From positions 42,566,035 through 42,630,034 of the forward strand of contig NC_134831.1 in NCBI RefSeq assembly GCF_004210375.1: 64,000 bases of DNA. The letters run 5' to 3'. Below the pieces are notes generated by a model, which saw only the letters and a program-made list of their open reading frames with translations, had not been told where the DNA came from and searched no databases. The stretch is from Tachypleus tridentatus (lineage: Eukaryota; Arthropoda; Merostomata; Xiphosura; Limulidae). This document shows, piece after piece, positions 33,498 to 46,175 of the stretch. The number at the start of each line of letters is the position of its first letter. The first letter of the stretch is position 1. Position numbers and translations under genes: made by a program.

Positions 33498-33954
33498 ACG
33501 GAAATCCCCGGCCCAAAGAAGTGATTACTACTTAAAGCATAATTGTCTGTATGTTGTGCTCTCTATTTCTTAAATGGTTACGTTTTCAAGAATATGTAAC
33601 AGAATAGTTATGAATTTGTTACTATTTTAAAATTTCATATTCATATTAACATTGCTCAGTCACTTTTCTTATGTGCTGAATGGTCTATCTAGAAAAAACG
33701 TATTAAGAACATAAACATTTCTTTTTTATGGGGAGATTTTAGGGGGGAATTCCTCTGCCTACTGATTAAAAGAAATATTTCAGAGATAGAAGCACGAAAA
33801 TGAAGGGAAGCATAAAGAGAGGAACATGAGTATTTATTTGTTGTCGTTTGGTTTATATAAATATATACATATTCTATGTAGGTATTACAAACACGTGTGT
33901 TGCACCATCTCAAATAAGTTGATCTGAATTGAATATCGCCCCATTGCCTCTTCT
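33498..33954. other. No gene seen
   Basis: AT-rich; the minus frame 33689..33976 carries no recognisable domain and runs into the next SINE. Confidence 0.35.
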
Positions 33955-33966
33955 TACAGAAATAAC

Positions 33967-34240
33967 GGCCCGGCATGGCCAGATGGGTTAAGGCGTTCGA
34001 CTCGTAATCTGAGGGTCGCGAGTTCGAATCCCCGTCGTACTAAACATGCTCGCCCTTTCAGCCGTGGGGGCGTTGTAAAGTAACGGTCAATCCCACTATT
34101 CGTTAATAAAAGAGTAGTCCAAGACTTGGCGGTGGGTGGTGATGACTAACTGCCTTCCCTCTAGTCTTATAGCTAAATTAGGGACGGCTAACGCAGATAG
34201 TCCTCGTGTAGCTTTACGCGAAGTTCAAAAAACAAAACAA
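33967..34240 (+). mobile_element. SINE family S1 with perfect 12-bp target duplication
   Basis: tacagaaataac at 33955..33966 and 34241..34252. Head ggcccggcatggccagatgg with loop ctcgtaa and box B agttcgaatcccc. Confidence 0.95.
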
Positions 34241-34252
34241 TACAGAAATAAC

Positions 34253-34879
34253 AAATGTAAAAAAAAAAAAAAACGCTCACTTCTATATTGATCTCTTCTT
34301 GCACTCAGTAAAATGAGAATAAACGGTGGCGTCAACCAGAAACAAATCTACGCGACTATTTAGTGCACCAACTGCATCAAAATGCAAACGTTTTACCACC
34401 AATGTATTGCAGTCAGCCTCCTTTGCTTAAAAACAAATTCACTGAATAACAACATATGAGTGTACACGGTTCAAGAGACAACTATCCTAGTTGTGTTATA
34501 TTATTACATTTATTTCTCTTGAGAGAAAGAAAAAACGACACTATGATCTCAGAGCCAATAAAATTGATATAAATGTCATTTTACTTAGTCCTGTGAGTAC
34601 TTAAAGAGGGATCATATTTGACCCCTTGTTTACTTTTCTGATTTAATTAGTGTAAAGGATTTACTGTTGTACATTTATTTTAGTGCATACCCTTGTTTCT
34701 GGATAGTTTTCTTTGTTGCATGTGATGTTATTCTTTAATGGGTATTCCACAAGTACCGCCTGTATTCGAAATTTGTATAACTTTCCTGTGCGTAAAAATC
34801 ATCATTGTACTAGATGTGTGTGTTTGTAGTACTAGTGATAAAGAGTATTGTTGTAAGAAAACTTTGGTGAATGTTCTTG
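34253..34879. other. No gene seen
   Basis: Begins with an A run (34259..34273). AT-rich, no readable domain. Confidence 0.35.
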
Positions 34880-35510
34880 ATTCTCGCGTGATTGACATAT
34901 AAAAACCGACGTGCTGAGAGACAAGTAGAATATTATATGAACAACGTTTGAATGACGTTTATTAATCGAAAAACTACATAATTGTATCAGGAACGTTTAC
35001 AGATTTCAAACATTACAAAGCGTTCAACTTTAGTGAATAACTTCGGACGTTAGTATTTCTACGCGAATATCAAATATCTTCATTGGTAAGAAGTGAGCTT
35101 GTAAGCGGTGTGAGGCCAATCAGGCCTAGCTATTTGAGGAGGTACTACAATATCAACTCACAATTAATTTGCTCGTCGTTAACCTGGATCTTCGATAAAA
35201 TATTCAGTTCCAGACTGGATATAAAACTCAGTATTGTTTGCAAGTTTTGCAAACTATTGTATATAAATTATAATTTGTAATAATTATTAGTAATAACTGT
35301 TAGTATAAATTGTATCAAAATATATTTGTTAAAAAAGAAATTGTGTGTATCAATATTGTTGACGAATAACATAAATTTGATACGTATTAACATCTTATTA
35401 ACTTCTAAATTCAAATAAATATTCTCGGTTATTTGAAATAGTAATACGTAACATAATAAGCAAGAGACTCGTCCGAAATAAAGTATAATTCGTAACATAA
35501 TATTAGAATT
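34880..35510 (+). repeat. Dispersed repeat family R, copy B
   Basis: Same orientation as copy A. Shared words include ttattaatcgaaaaactac, gttagtatttctacgcgaat, attcagttccagactggata and gagactcgtccgaaataaag. Not interrupted by a SINE. The outer left part (attctcgcgtgattgacat, accgacgtgctgagagac) corresponds to the outer end of copies C and D. Confidence 0.78.
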
Positions 35511-35680
35511 TAAGAAGTTTAGCCTTTAAAAAGAAAAGAACACTAATTTACGTGTACATGTAAAAGAAGATAACGAGATAAACGCGCTTTTTTTTTCTTC
35601 AGGTGAGTAATTCTAATATTACTATTAACTTTATTTAACGCAAGTTGGGGTTTGAGATACTTCTGGTAAATAACTAAAAT

Positions 35681-35855
35681 AATAACATATATCTCCAGAA
35701 TGTATCTTTATTAGTTCAATATTTCATCTTCATTACCAGTTCATTAATCGGGTGAGGGAAATAAATGAATTTGTACGATACTGATAGTCCAAACGAAGCT
35801 GTGATTAGCGATAGGTTGAACTAATGATACATTCTGGAGATAGAGGTCATTATTT
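35681..35855. repeat. Imperfect inverted repeat, about 40-bp arms
   Basis: Left arm 35681..35720 and right arm 35816..35855 share tatctccagaatgtatc and attagttcaa when one is inverted. The spacer is about 95 bases. Foldback or MITE-like; no duplication of flanks identified. Confidence 0.65.
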
Positions 35856-36065
35856 TATTTATCTCAACTGTAACATTATTACTTTAATTAAAAATCTTAC
35901 GCATTACAATATCTTATTATTTCCAAAAATAACTCAGTTACAGTAACCAGTTATTTAATTGAAGTAATTCCATGTCCTCAACTCGTAGTGTCAAATGTTT
36001 GTTGGCATCTGCTTTTCCCTTTGAAAATGTTCCGGTTTTGAATTAGGTCATTGTTTATTTTTTTA

Positions 36066-36341
36066 GGGGCCTGGCATGGCCAAGCGCGTAAGGCGTGCGA
36101 CTCGTAATCCGAGGGTCGCGAGTTCGAGCCCGCGTCGCGCTAAACATGCTCGCCCTTCCAGCCGTGGGGGCGTATAATGTGACGGTTAATCCCACTATTC
36201 GTTGGTAAAAGAGTAGCCCAAGAGTTGGCGGTGGGTGGTGATGACTAGCTGCCTTCCCTCTAGTCTTACACTGCAAAATTAGGGACGACTAGCACAGATA
36301 GCCCTCGAGTAGCTTTGTGCGAAATTCCAAAAAAACCAAAC
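36066..36341 (+). mobile_element. SINE family S1, full length
   Basis: Flanked by ttgtttattttttta before and ttgtttatttttta after, differing by one T. Head ggcctggcatggccaagcg, GC-rich box B agttcgagcccgcg. Confidence 0.93.
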
Positions 36342-39300
36342 CTTGTTTATTTTTTACATGATAGCAACGCGCCATACGAAACTGTAAAGCGTAGATAGAA
36401 ATCGTAGGCGAATTGTTATATTGCAGAACGGATTTATAAAACATTAAATTTGTAGCGCTGTTACATGCAGGCTAAATCTGTGTAAATACAAATCAAATTT
36501 TAAAGTTTCTTGCCAACTTTTGGAAACCCATATAAATAATCAAAGTACAGTATTATGCTATATCTAAATACTTTTTCTTTAGCAGCTTCTAGCCTTCTTA
36601 CAAGTGCCATCATTAAGTTATCTACTTTACGAGATGAAAACTACTGTTTAGTTGAAGCTATGGCATATTTTTACTTAAAATTCTAACACTATACAAATAA
36701 GAAACAATAATGACCTCAGTGTTACTGTTAACTGAAAATTGCAACACGAAACTAATTTTACTATGTGACGTGCAGGTTATGCACAGCAACATAAATTACA
36801 CAAGATTGTGTTTATTAAAAATTGTAATAAAATTACTACGTACGTTAGCAACAAAATCACTGTATTTAAATATGATGTATAAAGCTGCTTAGGGTTTAGC
36901 ACACTACCTTGATTAGAAATAGACGTTTATAAATTTGAAAATATTTTTGTAGATGTGCTAAGTAATATTAAATACGAGTCTACTTTAATACAGTGAGCAG
37001 CCAATGAAACGTGATTAAAACATTAATACACGGCTCTTCAGTACAGTACACGAGTACAATATTTCGTGATATTAACAACGAATATAAAGGTACAGACACC
37101 TTTCCAAGACAAGTACACATGGATATACAACTCTCTGAATATTTAACTGGGTACTCACTCATCTTTCTTGTTCTGTTTCAGATACCCTTTACTTGCAATT
37201 CTCTACTTTCACTTAGTAACTTATAACCTGCTATTTGAGTAATTATATTAGAGAAAAAATAAACAAGGACTATCAAGATATCCTTCCTCATAATGCTGTA
37301 ATCAGGATCTCTCTGTTTTGAAATACTCACTTAAAAACTAGCTCATTGCAAATTGTTGTGTAAAACCAGTTTGTTACAATATCAAAAATCTTCCCTATTC
37401 ACTTACACTAACACCTACGAAGTCAAACCAGGAACGTGTGTAAGCAATTCTTTCTATTTATCATCCAAAACTTCCTTATACTACATTATAGGATTTTTTT
37501 TTCTTCTGCACAAGAGCGTGATGCAACAAAACAAAGTTCACGGTACTAAAACCCTTATAAAATTAATTCGACACATTTTTATCCATTAAGAAATTACTGT
37601 GGGAAAACCCCTATCATGTTCTCTGCTGTGGCATGCTCCATAAATTCTGAAGTGAGATAGCATGTAACTACAGAATCATTATCCCACATTCTTAGATACA
37701 TGCACATGTATTTTGGTATTTAAGTTTTCATTAAAAAGTAGAACACATCCTGAGTACAGTCAGCTTTTAGGTCTACTAACAAGAAGTCATTTGAAATGTG
37801 TGAGGCTGAAGTCAGTCAAGTAAGCTGATTATTCTACACACTAAAATTTACTAGCTACTTTACAGTCTGGAAATATCTTTTGGAAGAGGTCACCTAAAAT
37901 GGAAAAAAAGAGAGAGCGAGAGAGAAAGTTTTATAAAACCAGACAAAAATATGCAATGTTGTTTATGTGCTGCATAAAGTTCAAGTTATGATCACAAATA
38001 AGACAGATCTTGTGCTCACTTAAAATAGAAGCCTTTTCTGAATTAAACTAGCTGAAACAAAATAAGTCATCTAAATGTTGTTATAAACAATAACCGTATA
38101 ATATGTCATACTGGTAAACATTTTCACATTAATCAAATTTTTCATACTAAGAATCACACATGCATGTTCCAAACAGTTTTGAGGTATTCAATCTTTGTCT
38201 TAATTTTAAGGTCTTTGACAATATCCAAATATCTTCATACTATTTTCATATGTATATATTATTTAGGTTTGAGAGGCAATTTAAAATATGGAATAACAGT
38301 ATATCTCCAATTTATTTGCATTTATAGTGAAACAATAGTATATGTCATACCATAATAATGTTTGGTAAAATGTTTTACAGTTTTCAAAGTTTATTCCTAT
38401 ATTAGGTTAAAATTAATTGCAGTAATGTTTTGTAGTAATGTATATATCAATCTCAAATGGTTTCCATAAGTCACATGTAAAAACAAATAAGATCTCAAAT
38501 GTGAAATATCAAAGTGTAATAGCATCCAATGTACACCAGGTGGCAGAAATAACAAAAATATCTTTATCACAACAATGTAAAGAGTTTAATGTTTTGCCAA
38601 ATTGACACCTGTTAAATTTTTGAAATATATGGCCTACAAATTTCAGCATTATCAGTAAATCATATCACATCATTCCTTTTCTAAATCTACATCTCTCCAA
38701 AATATTACTTGCACCCCAATCTGGAGATTTGTAAAAAGATAATTTGTTAATATTGAAATATAATAAAACAAGTAAAAATAAGGTAAATTGTCACCCTTAT
38801 TTGTAGCAGCACTGATTCAAATTAAAAATAATAAATTATCAGTAAGTTAGTGTAGAGTTCTTATCTCTTCCCATTGTTTAATACTAATTTCAAGCACACA
38901 ATTTTTATTTTCCTAAATCCTCATGGTCATCAATCCTGCATGTGTAAATTATTAAAATTTAAATTATTTTTCAAAATTAGTTAATCAGAGAATGGCAGCA
39001 GTCATTCTTAATGCTTGCTTATCACCATGTTGTATAATGAAATCTACCTGACATCCTGCATTTGCTTTAAAATCCACTAGTGGTTTCAGATGCTGAAAAC
39101 TTTGGCAGTAATGTGTTCTGTTTTTCCTATGTTCTAATCTAATCACAGTGCAGAACAATATGCAATTCATCTCCTAAAATTTGAGCTCTGGAGAAGCTAA
39201 TTACTTCTCTGAGTAAACAATTTAGTAAACCAACTCTGCAGATTACCTAAAAAAGTCAGATCTATAGAAATAAGTACATAGCAAAAATCAGAAATTGTAT

Positions 39301-39665
39301 TAAAAGCAATATGTAATGTAAATCCTTTTCACTATATAAACAGAAATTTTTATACAAAAAAACTAAGTTTTTATTAAAGTAAAATTCCTAATTATACAAA
39401 TATTGTAGTCATACTCATAGAGTTTGATGGCTTACAGGACAATTATAACTAGGTAGGCTTCAGGTACCATATAATTTCTGGTTCTAACGTCTACTGTGTT
39501 GCCATACTAAGACCTTGAACTCCACCAGTTTTTTTTAAAGCGACTGGGGATGTTTCAGTATTGCCAAATAACATGGTTATATCCATAAATTGTGTGGTTT
39601 CTCTTGTTACTGGGAAGTCTGGTATTTGCTGCTTTGAGCATGGTTACATAATTCTCCCTCACCCA
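36342..39665. other. Long AT-rich stretch without recognisable genes
   Basis: Marked drop in SINE density after 36.4 kb. Short frames on both strands (e.g. 37011..37226, 37353..37589, 38985..39170 minus) have no recognised domains. A short purine repeat (agagag)n lies at 37907..37928. Confidence 0.35.
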
Positions 39666-40100
39666 CAGGGGAGTAGATCCTGGGTGGGATACATCCCCCC
39701 TTATTTTAGGTGGGGGTATGATGCATACAATCATTTCCCCTTACAGTTTGGTCAGCTGAATTGTTTTATTGCATCACAGGCCTATAAATTGTTTGTTCTT
39801 GTTATTCTCGTGTTCGAATTACATAATTAGGCCTAGATGTAGGCTTTTCCAGCAGCCGAAATGTACATCTTTAATACAGGCGTGCTTCTAAGCTTTTCGA
39901 TCTATGCGATAGTTCGTAAGTATCAGTCAGTAGGCCTAAGTATATATGCAAGTATCGTGGCAACAAGATTACTCTGTGACTGCATGTTTACAGCTTTCAG
40001 GTTCATGTAATCAGAGATTACCAATTTGCAAAATGAACAGTCCACATAAGTGGTTGCAAAAATCATACCCCCCATCGGGTGTAAAAAAATTACGCCCCTG
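39666..40100. mobile_element. Possible MITE, related ends
   Basis: Left end caggggagtagatcctggg with a G/T-rich interior (aggtgggggtatgatgcata); right end inverted caggggcgtaattttttaca followed by a ggggggtatgattttt block. The ends resemble those of hAT-type elements, but no target duplication was found. Confidence 0.45.
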
Positions 40101-40865
40101 CAGTCATTCACGTTTGACAAATCTAGTTTTGCACTAGATTACGTTTTGCAAACATAGTTTGCAGTTCTGTCACCTGTTCAGGACAACCATAATTTATATC
40201 CCTCATCAGTTATCAATTTATCATTGAAAGTAAAGTTTCCAAACATAATCTATTTAAATCAAGTTTACAGGTATGATAATCACTTTTATAGAGCTTAACT
40301 TGTGCACTAACCATTGTAAGCAACAATAGCAACACCACTGTCTCTTTTTACTATAATGGATCAATGGTATAGGTGTATTGATATCTACATATGCGAACTT
40401 ACTACAGTATTCCCTCGAATATTGGATGCAGTTTTAAAACTTCTATGTATGAGATTATATACGGTACTAAATGCTTCCCAGACACTTTCTAAAGACAATC
40501 TTACTCATTAATACAGTAATAATGTAGTAATATTGCATGCAGTCATGTATTTCACTAATGTAGTAATGATAATGTAAACACATTTTAATTTTGTACTGCA
40601 ACAATATTTTAATCAAAAAGAAACGTAAGTACAGGACAGTAACACCGCATAGTATAGTTACCCATACTGTATTACTGTACCGTAAAGTCATTTTCCATGC
40701 GTACAACACATGTATTAGAATTGACAGAAAGTGGAACAAATTTAAAGGCAAACTTAGACAGATAAATACAGTACGCACAGTTCAGGTAATAATAATACAG
40801 TACAGTACAATTCAGTAATAATTGTTCGATAAAGACATCAATCGATAAAACTGCTTGAGAGAGTA
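40101..40865. other. No gene seen
   Basis: AT-rich. Frames 40467..40778 (minus) and 40591..40818 (plus) overlap each other and lack domains. Confidence 0.35.
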
Positions 40866-40868
40866 AAT

Positions 40869-41029
40869 ACAGACATACCCTCGAAAAGCGCTTTTCGTCT
40901 CTGTGACCTACAAAAACCCGGTTTACCGAGCATTCGTTTTTATGACGTTATGACGTTAGCCCGGTATACCGGCATACGATGCGATAGGGTTAAGAGCCTA
41001 ACCTGAGAACAGGTGAGGGTATACTGTAA
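40869..41029. mobile_element. Short MITE (about 160 bp), Tc1/mariner-type ends
   Basis: Left end tacagacataccctcgaaaa and right end gaggtgagggtatactgta-like pair as inverted repeats (tacag.ataccctc). TA at the edges. The interior is GC-richer than the surroundings (cccggtataccggcatacg). Too short for a transposase. Confidence 0.55.
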
Positions 41030-42955
41030 TAAATACCCGTTGTGCTGAAATAAAAGAAGATCTCAATGTCATTATGGGTGATTTTAGGCTTATGAAATGT
41101 AGCACCATCTATTGAATGGCAGTACAAACACTCCTTTGGTATTCAAGATTTAGACAATTTGAAAATAATGTGGTATGTGCAACAACCATTTATTTGTAAT
41201 AGAACACAGTGTTAAATAAAACTACTCTCCTTACAACAAAACCACAGCTTTCACTAGCTGAACATGAGAGTTTGATGATATTTTTATTGATGTACTTTTC
41301 AAATGTAGTTCAATAACACTGTTATTTTTTTCAATAAAGGGTAGCACTTTAAACATACAAAACCATTACAATTTATATTGGTAAAATTTATGAAAATTTC
41401 ATTTTGATGCAATGAGTTGTGTATGACGAAAGAGCACAATCTGAAAACTTTTTCCCATGTAGTAATTCCCAGAGAAAAATGATTTTACAAAAAAAATTTC
41501 TGTTATTATTATTTTTTTTCAATGAGATATGAATACTACTAATTACTAGCACAACAAACAACTCTAGGGCAGTGTTTCTGTTAGTACTACAAATGAATGC
41601 TTTATATCAAAATATGCTGGCCAGGAAAATTAGTAATGTGCAACATGAATAGTGGAGAGGGAGAGAAACAAAAGACATTTGAACATAGGGCAAACTGAAA
41701 GTCCATGAGAACCACTATCCACTTACACATTCTGCAGTAACTTTCACTTGACAAGATTTTCTCCCACATTCCATGATTACAAGTAAAATTCATAAAAATT
41801 CCCAATCTACAAGGACTGGAAAACATTTTCCCATGACTTTACAGAAATTCCATGACCTGTTTGAACCGAAAATGTTAGAAATGAGGGTAGTTTTTAGACA
41901 ATGAGAAATTTTAAGTTGGTTTAAAACAAGACTTACAGCTTATGGTTGAAGATCATTTTACAAAGTGAAGGGCTTACCCAAAAAAAACTTATGATTTTTG
42001 ATATTGCTTCAAGAAATATTTGTAACAAATTATTAGAATTAGAAACTTTAGTTGCTCTTAGTATGTTTTGCACCAGTGATATTACTGAGATGTTAAAATG
42101 ATGTGAGCAGAATACTTTAAAATGTTCCTTGGAAACTATGTTTTTCTTATCAAAATGATCTAATTATCTTAAGAAATGCATTATCTAGGAGGTTTTTAAT
42201 AAGGTGGAGAGTGTAAGGGGTAATATGTTAATTAGGAAATTGATAGAAAAAATTACATGCAGACTTTTCATGCTCTGTTAGATTGTTGATACAGGAGCCT
42301 TTAGTTTTATGACATGAACAAGATTAATATGGTTCACAAATGAGATTGAGTTCACCTAATACGTTGAGAAATTGTTTATTAACTCAGCATGTTAATAAGC
42401 TACTCCATGGCAATACTTGAAGCTGACAACTAATGTTTGTGTGTTCTGTAAGTGAAGTATGCTGTATTATCTCTGCAACTATACTTATACTACAGCAACT
42501 ATTTTACATTGGGATCTTATTTAGGAATAACATAAATGTTCTAGGCTGGCTAACCTCATGAGACATTACTGGTTATATGGTAAAAAATGTCATTAATAGC
42601 AGGGTAAACCAACAGGTGAAATAATGTATTTTGATAAGTAAGAACATAAGAATAATATAGTTACTTAGCTACATTCATTACCAAGTAAGTTTTTATTTTG
42701 CAACTTAGTAGGTAGCTGATTATAATCAACAATTGATACTAATTGCAAGACAAAATGAACTTGTGTTTTGTATTCAGGAGAATATGGTTAGAAATTTTAT
42801 TTTGCAAGTCTCTTATATGCAAGTGATGGTTAACACTTTCTTACTAGATCCATTGAGTTTGCTGAGAAAGGCTATACTTTATACATTTATAAGCACATAT
42901 GAATATGAAGAAAACCTAATAAAGTAAAAGATGTGAAAGCATTTTCAATATAAAC
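41030..42955. other. No gene seen
   Basis: AT-rich stretch with scattered short frames and no recognisable domain. Confidence 0.35.
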
Positions 42956-43450
42956 AGGGTAACAAAGCAATATCTGAGGCTAATAGAGACTCTGAAAAGT
43001 TCTTAATTTGTAACAGTGCTTGATTGAGTACAAAAATTAAAAAAAACATTTGATTGCGAAGAGAGTTAAATAGAATCCTTATTGCTAAGAATAAATACAT
43101 GGCTTAAATGTTATGTTTTCACTGAAGGTAATGGTAATAAAATATATAATGTGGAAGACTTTAAAAAAGACAATAAGTAATGACTTAGTTGGAATATTAA
43201 ACCTTCCAGAAGTCCCCATAGTTGGAAGATAGCCAAAGTGATACATATTTTTAAATTTTTAGAAATAACAAGCCTAGGAAAAACCAAACAATTATAGAAG
43301 AGTTAACTTAGCTAACTTCTTTTGTTTGGGGAAACATCATTGATATTATTTATCTAGACTTTTGTAAAACTTTTAACAAGATTCTTCACAATAGGTTATT
43401 TAGAAAACCAGTCTTAAGTTGGAGGTATGTGGTCTGACTGGAATAGTAAA
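42956..43450 (+). pseudogene. CR1-like LINE reverse transcriptase fragment, very degenerate
   Basis: Plus-strand words in order: SWKIAKVIHIFKF (usual WKxAxVxPIFKKG), near 43215..43260, then IIYLDFCKTFNKILHNRLFR (usual DIIYLDFSKAFDKVPHNRLL) at about 43340..43400. The catalytic Asp in the LDF block is kept; the rest of the RT is absent or unreadable. Confidence 0.65.
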
Positions 43451-44240
43451 AAAATAATCCAGCAGGGTCAATTAGGATTTTAAGTATTTGTTTATTCAAC
43501 CTTGTTATTAAACAAGTATTTGTATATGTTTTCTTAAAACCACAGTTATACTTTTACTTCCTATAAGTATTTTATTTCAATCTCTTAAATGGAACCTCCA
43601 GCATTCTGGGAATCCTTAGCTGGCATTTATACATTATAGGAAATCCCTTTGATGTCTGAAATGAAAACATTCCTGAACCAAGTGAATGGTGTAATCAATC
43701 CAAATGAAGTATGATAAATATCAACATGTTGATTGAGAAATACATTTTGATCACTATTGGAACAACAATTTTAAGATGCATTACGTTTGTGTTTATCTGA
43801 ATTAAAATAAAGATTTATATACATTCCAAGAGTGTTATAATGAGAAACTGTCATTTTCAATTAAAAAGTTTTGTTTAATGTTGCATAAATATGCATACCC
43901 ATATTTTCAGGTGTGTCTTTCTTTAAAAAAAATCACATCTAAAGTTGATAAAATGGAATTAACATGTATTTGTTATTGGAGTGGATCTGATAAGACCAGT
44001 TTGGTCAAAATCTTTGTGAGTGAAATAGCCATTATAAATTTTGGATTCTGTTGTATGCTTGTTGTTGAAACACTGAAAGAAAACTTAAATAAAATTATAA
44101 TTAAGAAAGGAAGAATGCTTTTTTTTTAACCTGAAGATGACCTAAGGAGGTCAAAACATTATGCTGTACTTTATTTTAATTCAAGTTTTTATACCCATAC
44201 CAGCTGTCTTGATAATACATTTTACTTCAAGTGGGTTTCT
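43451..44240 (+). other. Probable retroelement 3' region
   Basis: Near 44133..44160 ctgaagatgacctaaggagg is followed by tcaaaacattatg, a signature I associate with 3' ends of repeated retroelements (Penelope- or LINE-type) in invertebrates. The overlapping frame 43878..44129 has no domain. Confidence 0.35.
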
Positions 44241-45534
44241 TGTCATCATGAATGTCTCACTTCCATGATCACCGACTTTGCTTTTAAAACAAACTAACTT
44301 TTGGTGTTGCATTCCTATTCATAAAACAGAATTTTACAAAAATTTGGCATTACTCTGATAAAGCATAAAAACTATACTTTGCAAAAAATGATAAGACTTG
44401 AATGTGGTAGTCAAATGAAATTGAGCACCAAAATTTCTGTAATTTTTATAAATATTCAAGAAGATTTTTGAATGATGTTTCAATTGTGGGTAATTGCTCT
44501 AAGTTTTTATTTACATGAATTGAATCATCATATTTTAGTTTTTTTTTGTTCAGACAAAATTATTTCTTCGAATAAGTATGTCTTGTACTTTCCAATCGTT
44601 TGAAAATTTTTAGTCTCTTGTAGTTGACTGAAAAATGTGATTTATTTGTGTTTTATTGATATAAACCATTTATTTCCAATAAGACACCAATTTTATGCAA
44701 CAACATGATAAATGTTTAGCAACAATGTGTAATTTCTCATCTTGAAAAATACAAGGTATAATTACCTAGCTTATTAGATTCTCACTTGGAAACTGACATA
44801 ACTAAGTTATCACTTTGAAACAAACAAACATTCAAAATGTCTTCAAACAAAAGCAATAAATAAATAAAAAGGCACATTATATAAAAAATATATTGGTGAG
44901 ACATTGTTTGTATCCAAAATATTTCAATTTCTGAAACTGAAATCTTACTTTCTCTTCTACAAATAAAAATATTGACTACACTATGTTTTACTATGATAAC
45001 ACACAGATCAATAACTCAAGCTTAACTTCATATATTACAGTCTTAATATTTAGCTCAAATTCTTTATTTGTCACTTGGCCAGTGGCTATTTCATGATGCC
45101 TAAAAAGAAGAAACCTATATATTTGACAGCTTGTAGGTAGCAGCACTTTACTTGATCAGAACTAACAAGCTGTAAGTTTGGAAAATAATAAGATATATAT
45201 TTATGAAGTAATTTGAGCAGAAGACAGACAGCTATGTAGGAAGCCATTAGTATATGTGATGGAATGTAATAGAAACATGCATATCACAATAACACTGTCC
45301 AAACAAATGTGTATATATGTACTCCCATGCATGTAGAAACACTGTATTAACGATTTCTGATTGTTGAAGAGAATAAAAGGATCAATTACATAATGTAGTG
45401 CAAAATTCTACTGTTTAAATAATTCTCATGAAAAAAATAAATTCCTATCTTCCTTAATTTTAATATTTAGGAAAATTTACTTAATACTCTCATTTTTAAA
45501 AAAAGCTACTAAATACCCTCATTTTTTTAAAAAA
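44241..45534. other. No gene seen
   Basis: AT-rich spacer. Confidence 0.35.
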
Positions 45535-46173
45535 GTTGTTTGTTATGACGATTCTAGTGAAATCCAAACTCTGATTGAGAAGACTAATGCAGATGATTCT
45601 GTGAATGCAGAAAGTTTTGTGAACATTGACAAGAATGTTTCAAAAGAAATTGATGAAATTGAATTAAAATCTATAATAGAATCACAACATGGTAAAAGTG
45701 TGAGAGATTTCAAAGATGAACAAAATGGAAAAGCTAGTGGAGAAATAGAAATTTCTACTTCATCGCAAGTGTTAAATTATATTAACACCATCAAATTCTA
45801 TGCAAAAATGAACTTTATTTTCATGAAAAGGATGTAGAACTGGCATTCTCTTTTAACCACATGAGAAAGTTCATTAAAAAAATTGAAACAGTTGAAACTG
45901 GACACTTTCTTCAAATAAATATGATTAAGATTTTGTGTACTTATGCATATTTTGAATGTCTATTTTTGTTCTTATTCTAATAAATATAGTATAAACAGTA
46001 CAATAACTTTATTCACAAATGTCTTACTTCCCTTGAGTCAAGCAAGTATAATGTTCTGCTCAAAAATTATATATAATTAAGGAAATGTATGCTCACAGTC
46101 TTAGCCAGAAAACCTGCTTAAGCTGGAAATTTTACTTGGGCCTGTGCAATTCTGCCTTAGACAGGTTTTACTG
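45535..46173 (+). pseudogene. 3' end of a pogo/Tigger-like DNA transposon
   Basis: The frame 45601..45837, open upstream to about 45540, gives an acidic region then a SSQVLNYINTIKFYAKMN helix and, one frame on, HMRKFIKKIETVETGHFLQI. This acidic tail and helical pair resembles the C-terminus of Tigger/jerky-type transposases. The element seems to end at 46173 (read inverted: cagtaaaacctgtctaaggc) next to TA (46174..46175), as expected for a pogo-like end. The DDE catalytic domain is missing; no left end was found. Confidence 0.6.
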
Positions 46174-46175
46174 TA

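Noticed and set aside
36055-36276. Minus frames with GLTVTLYxPTAGRASMF (also at 16660)
   Set aside because: Antisense translation of S1 SINE bodies.
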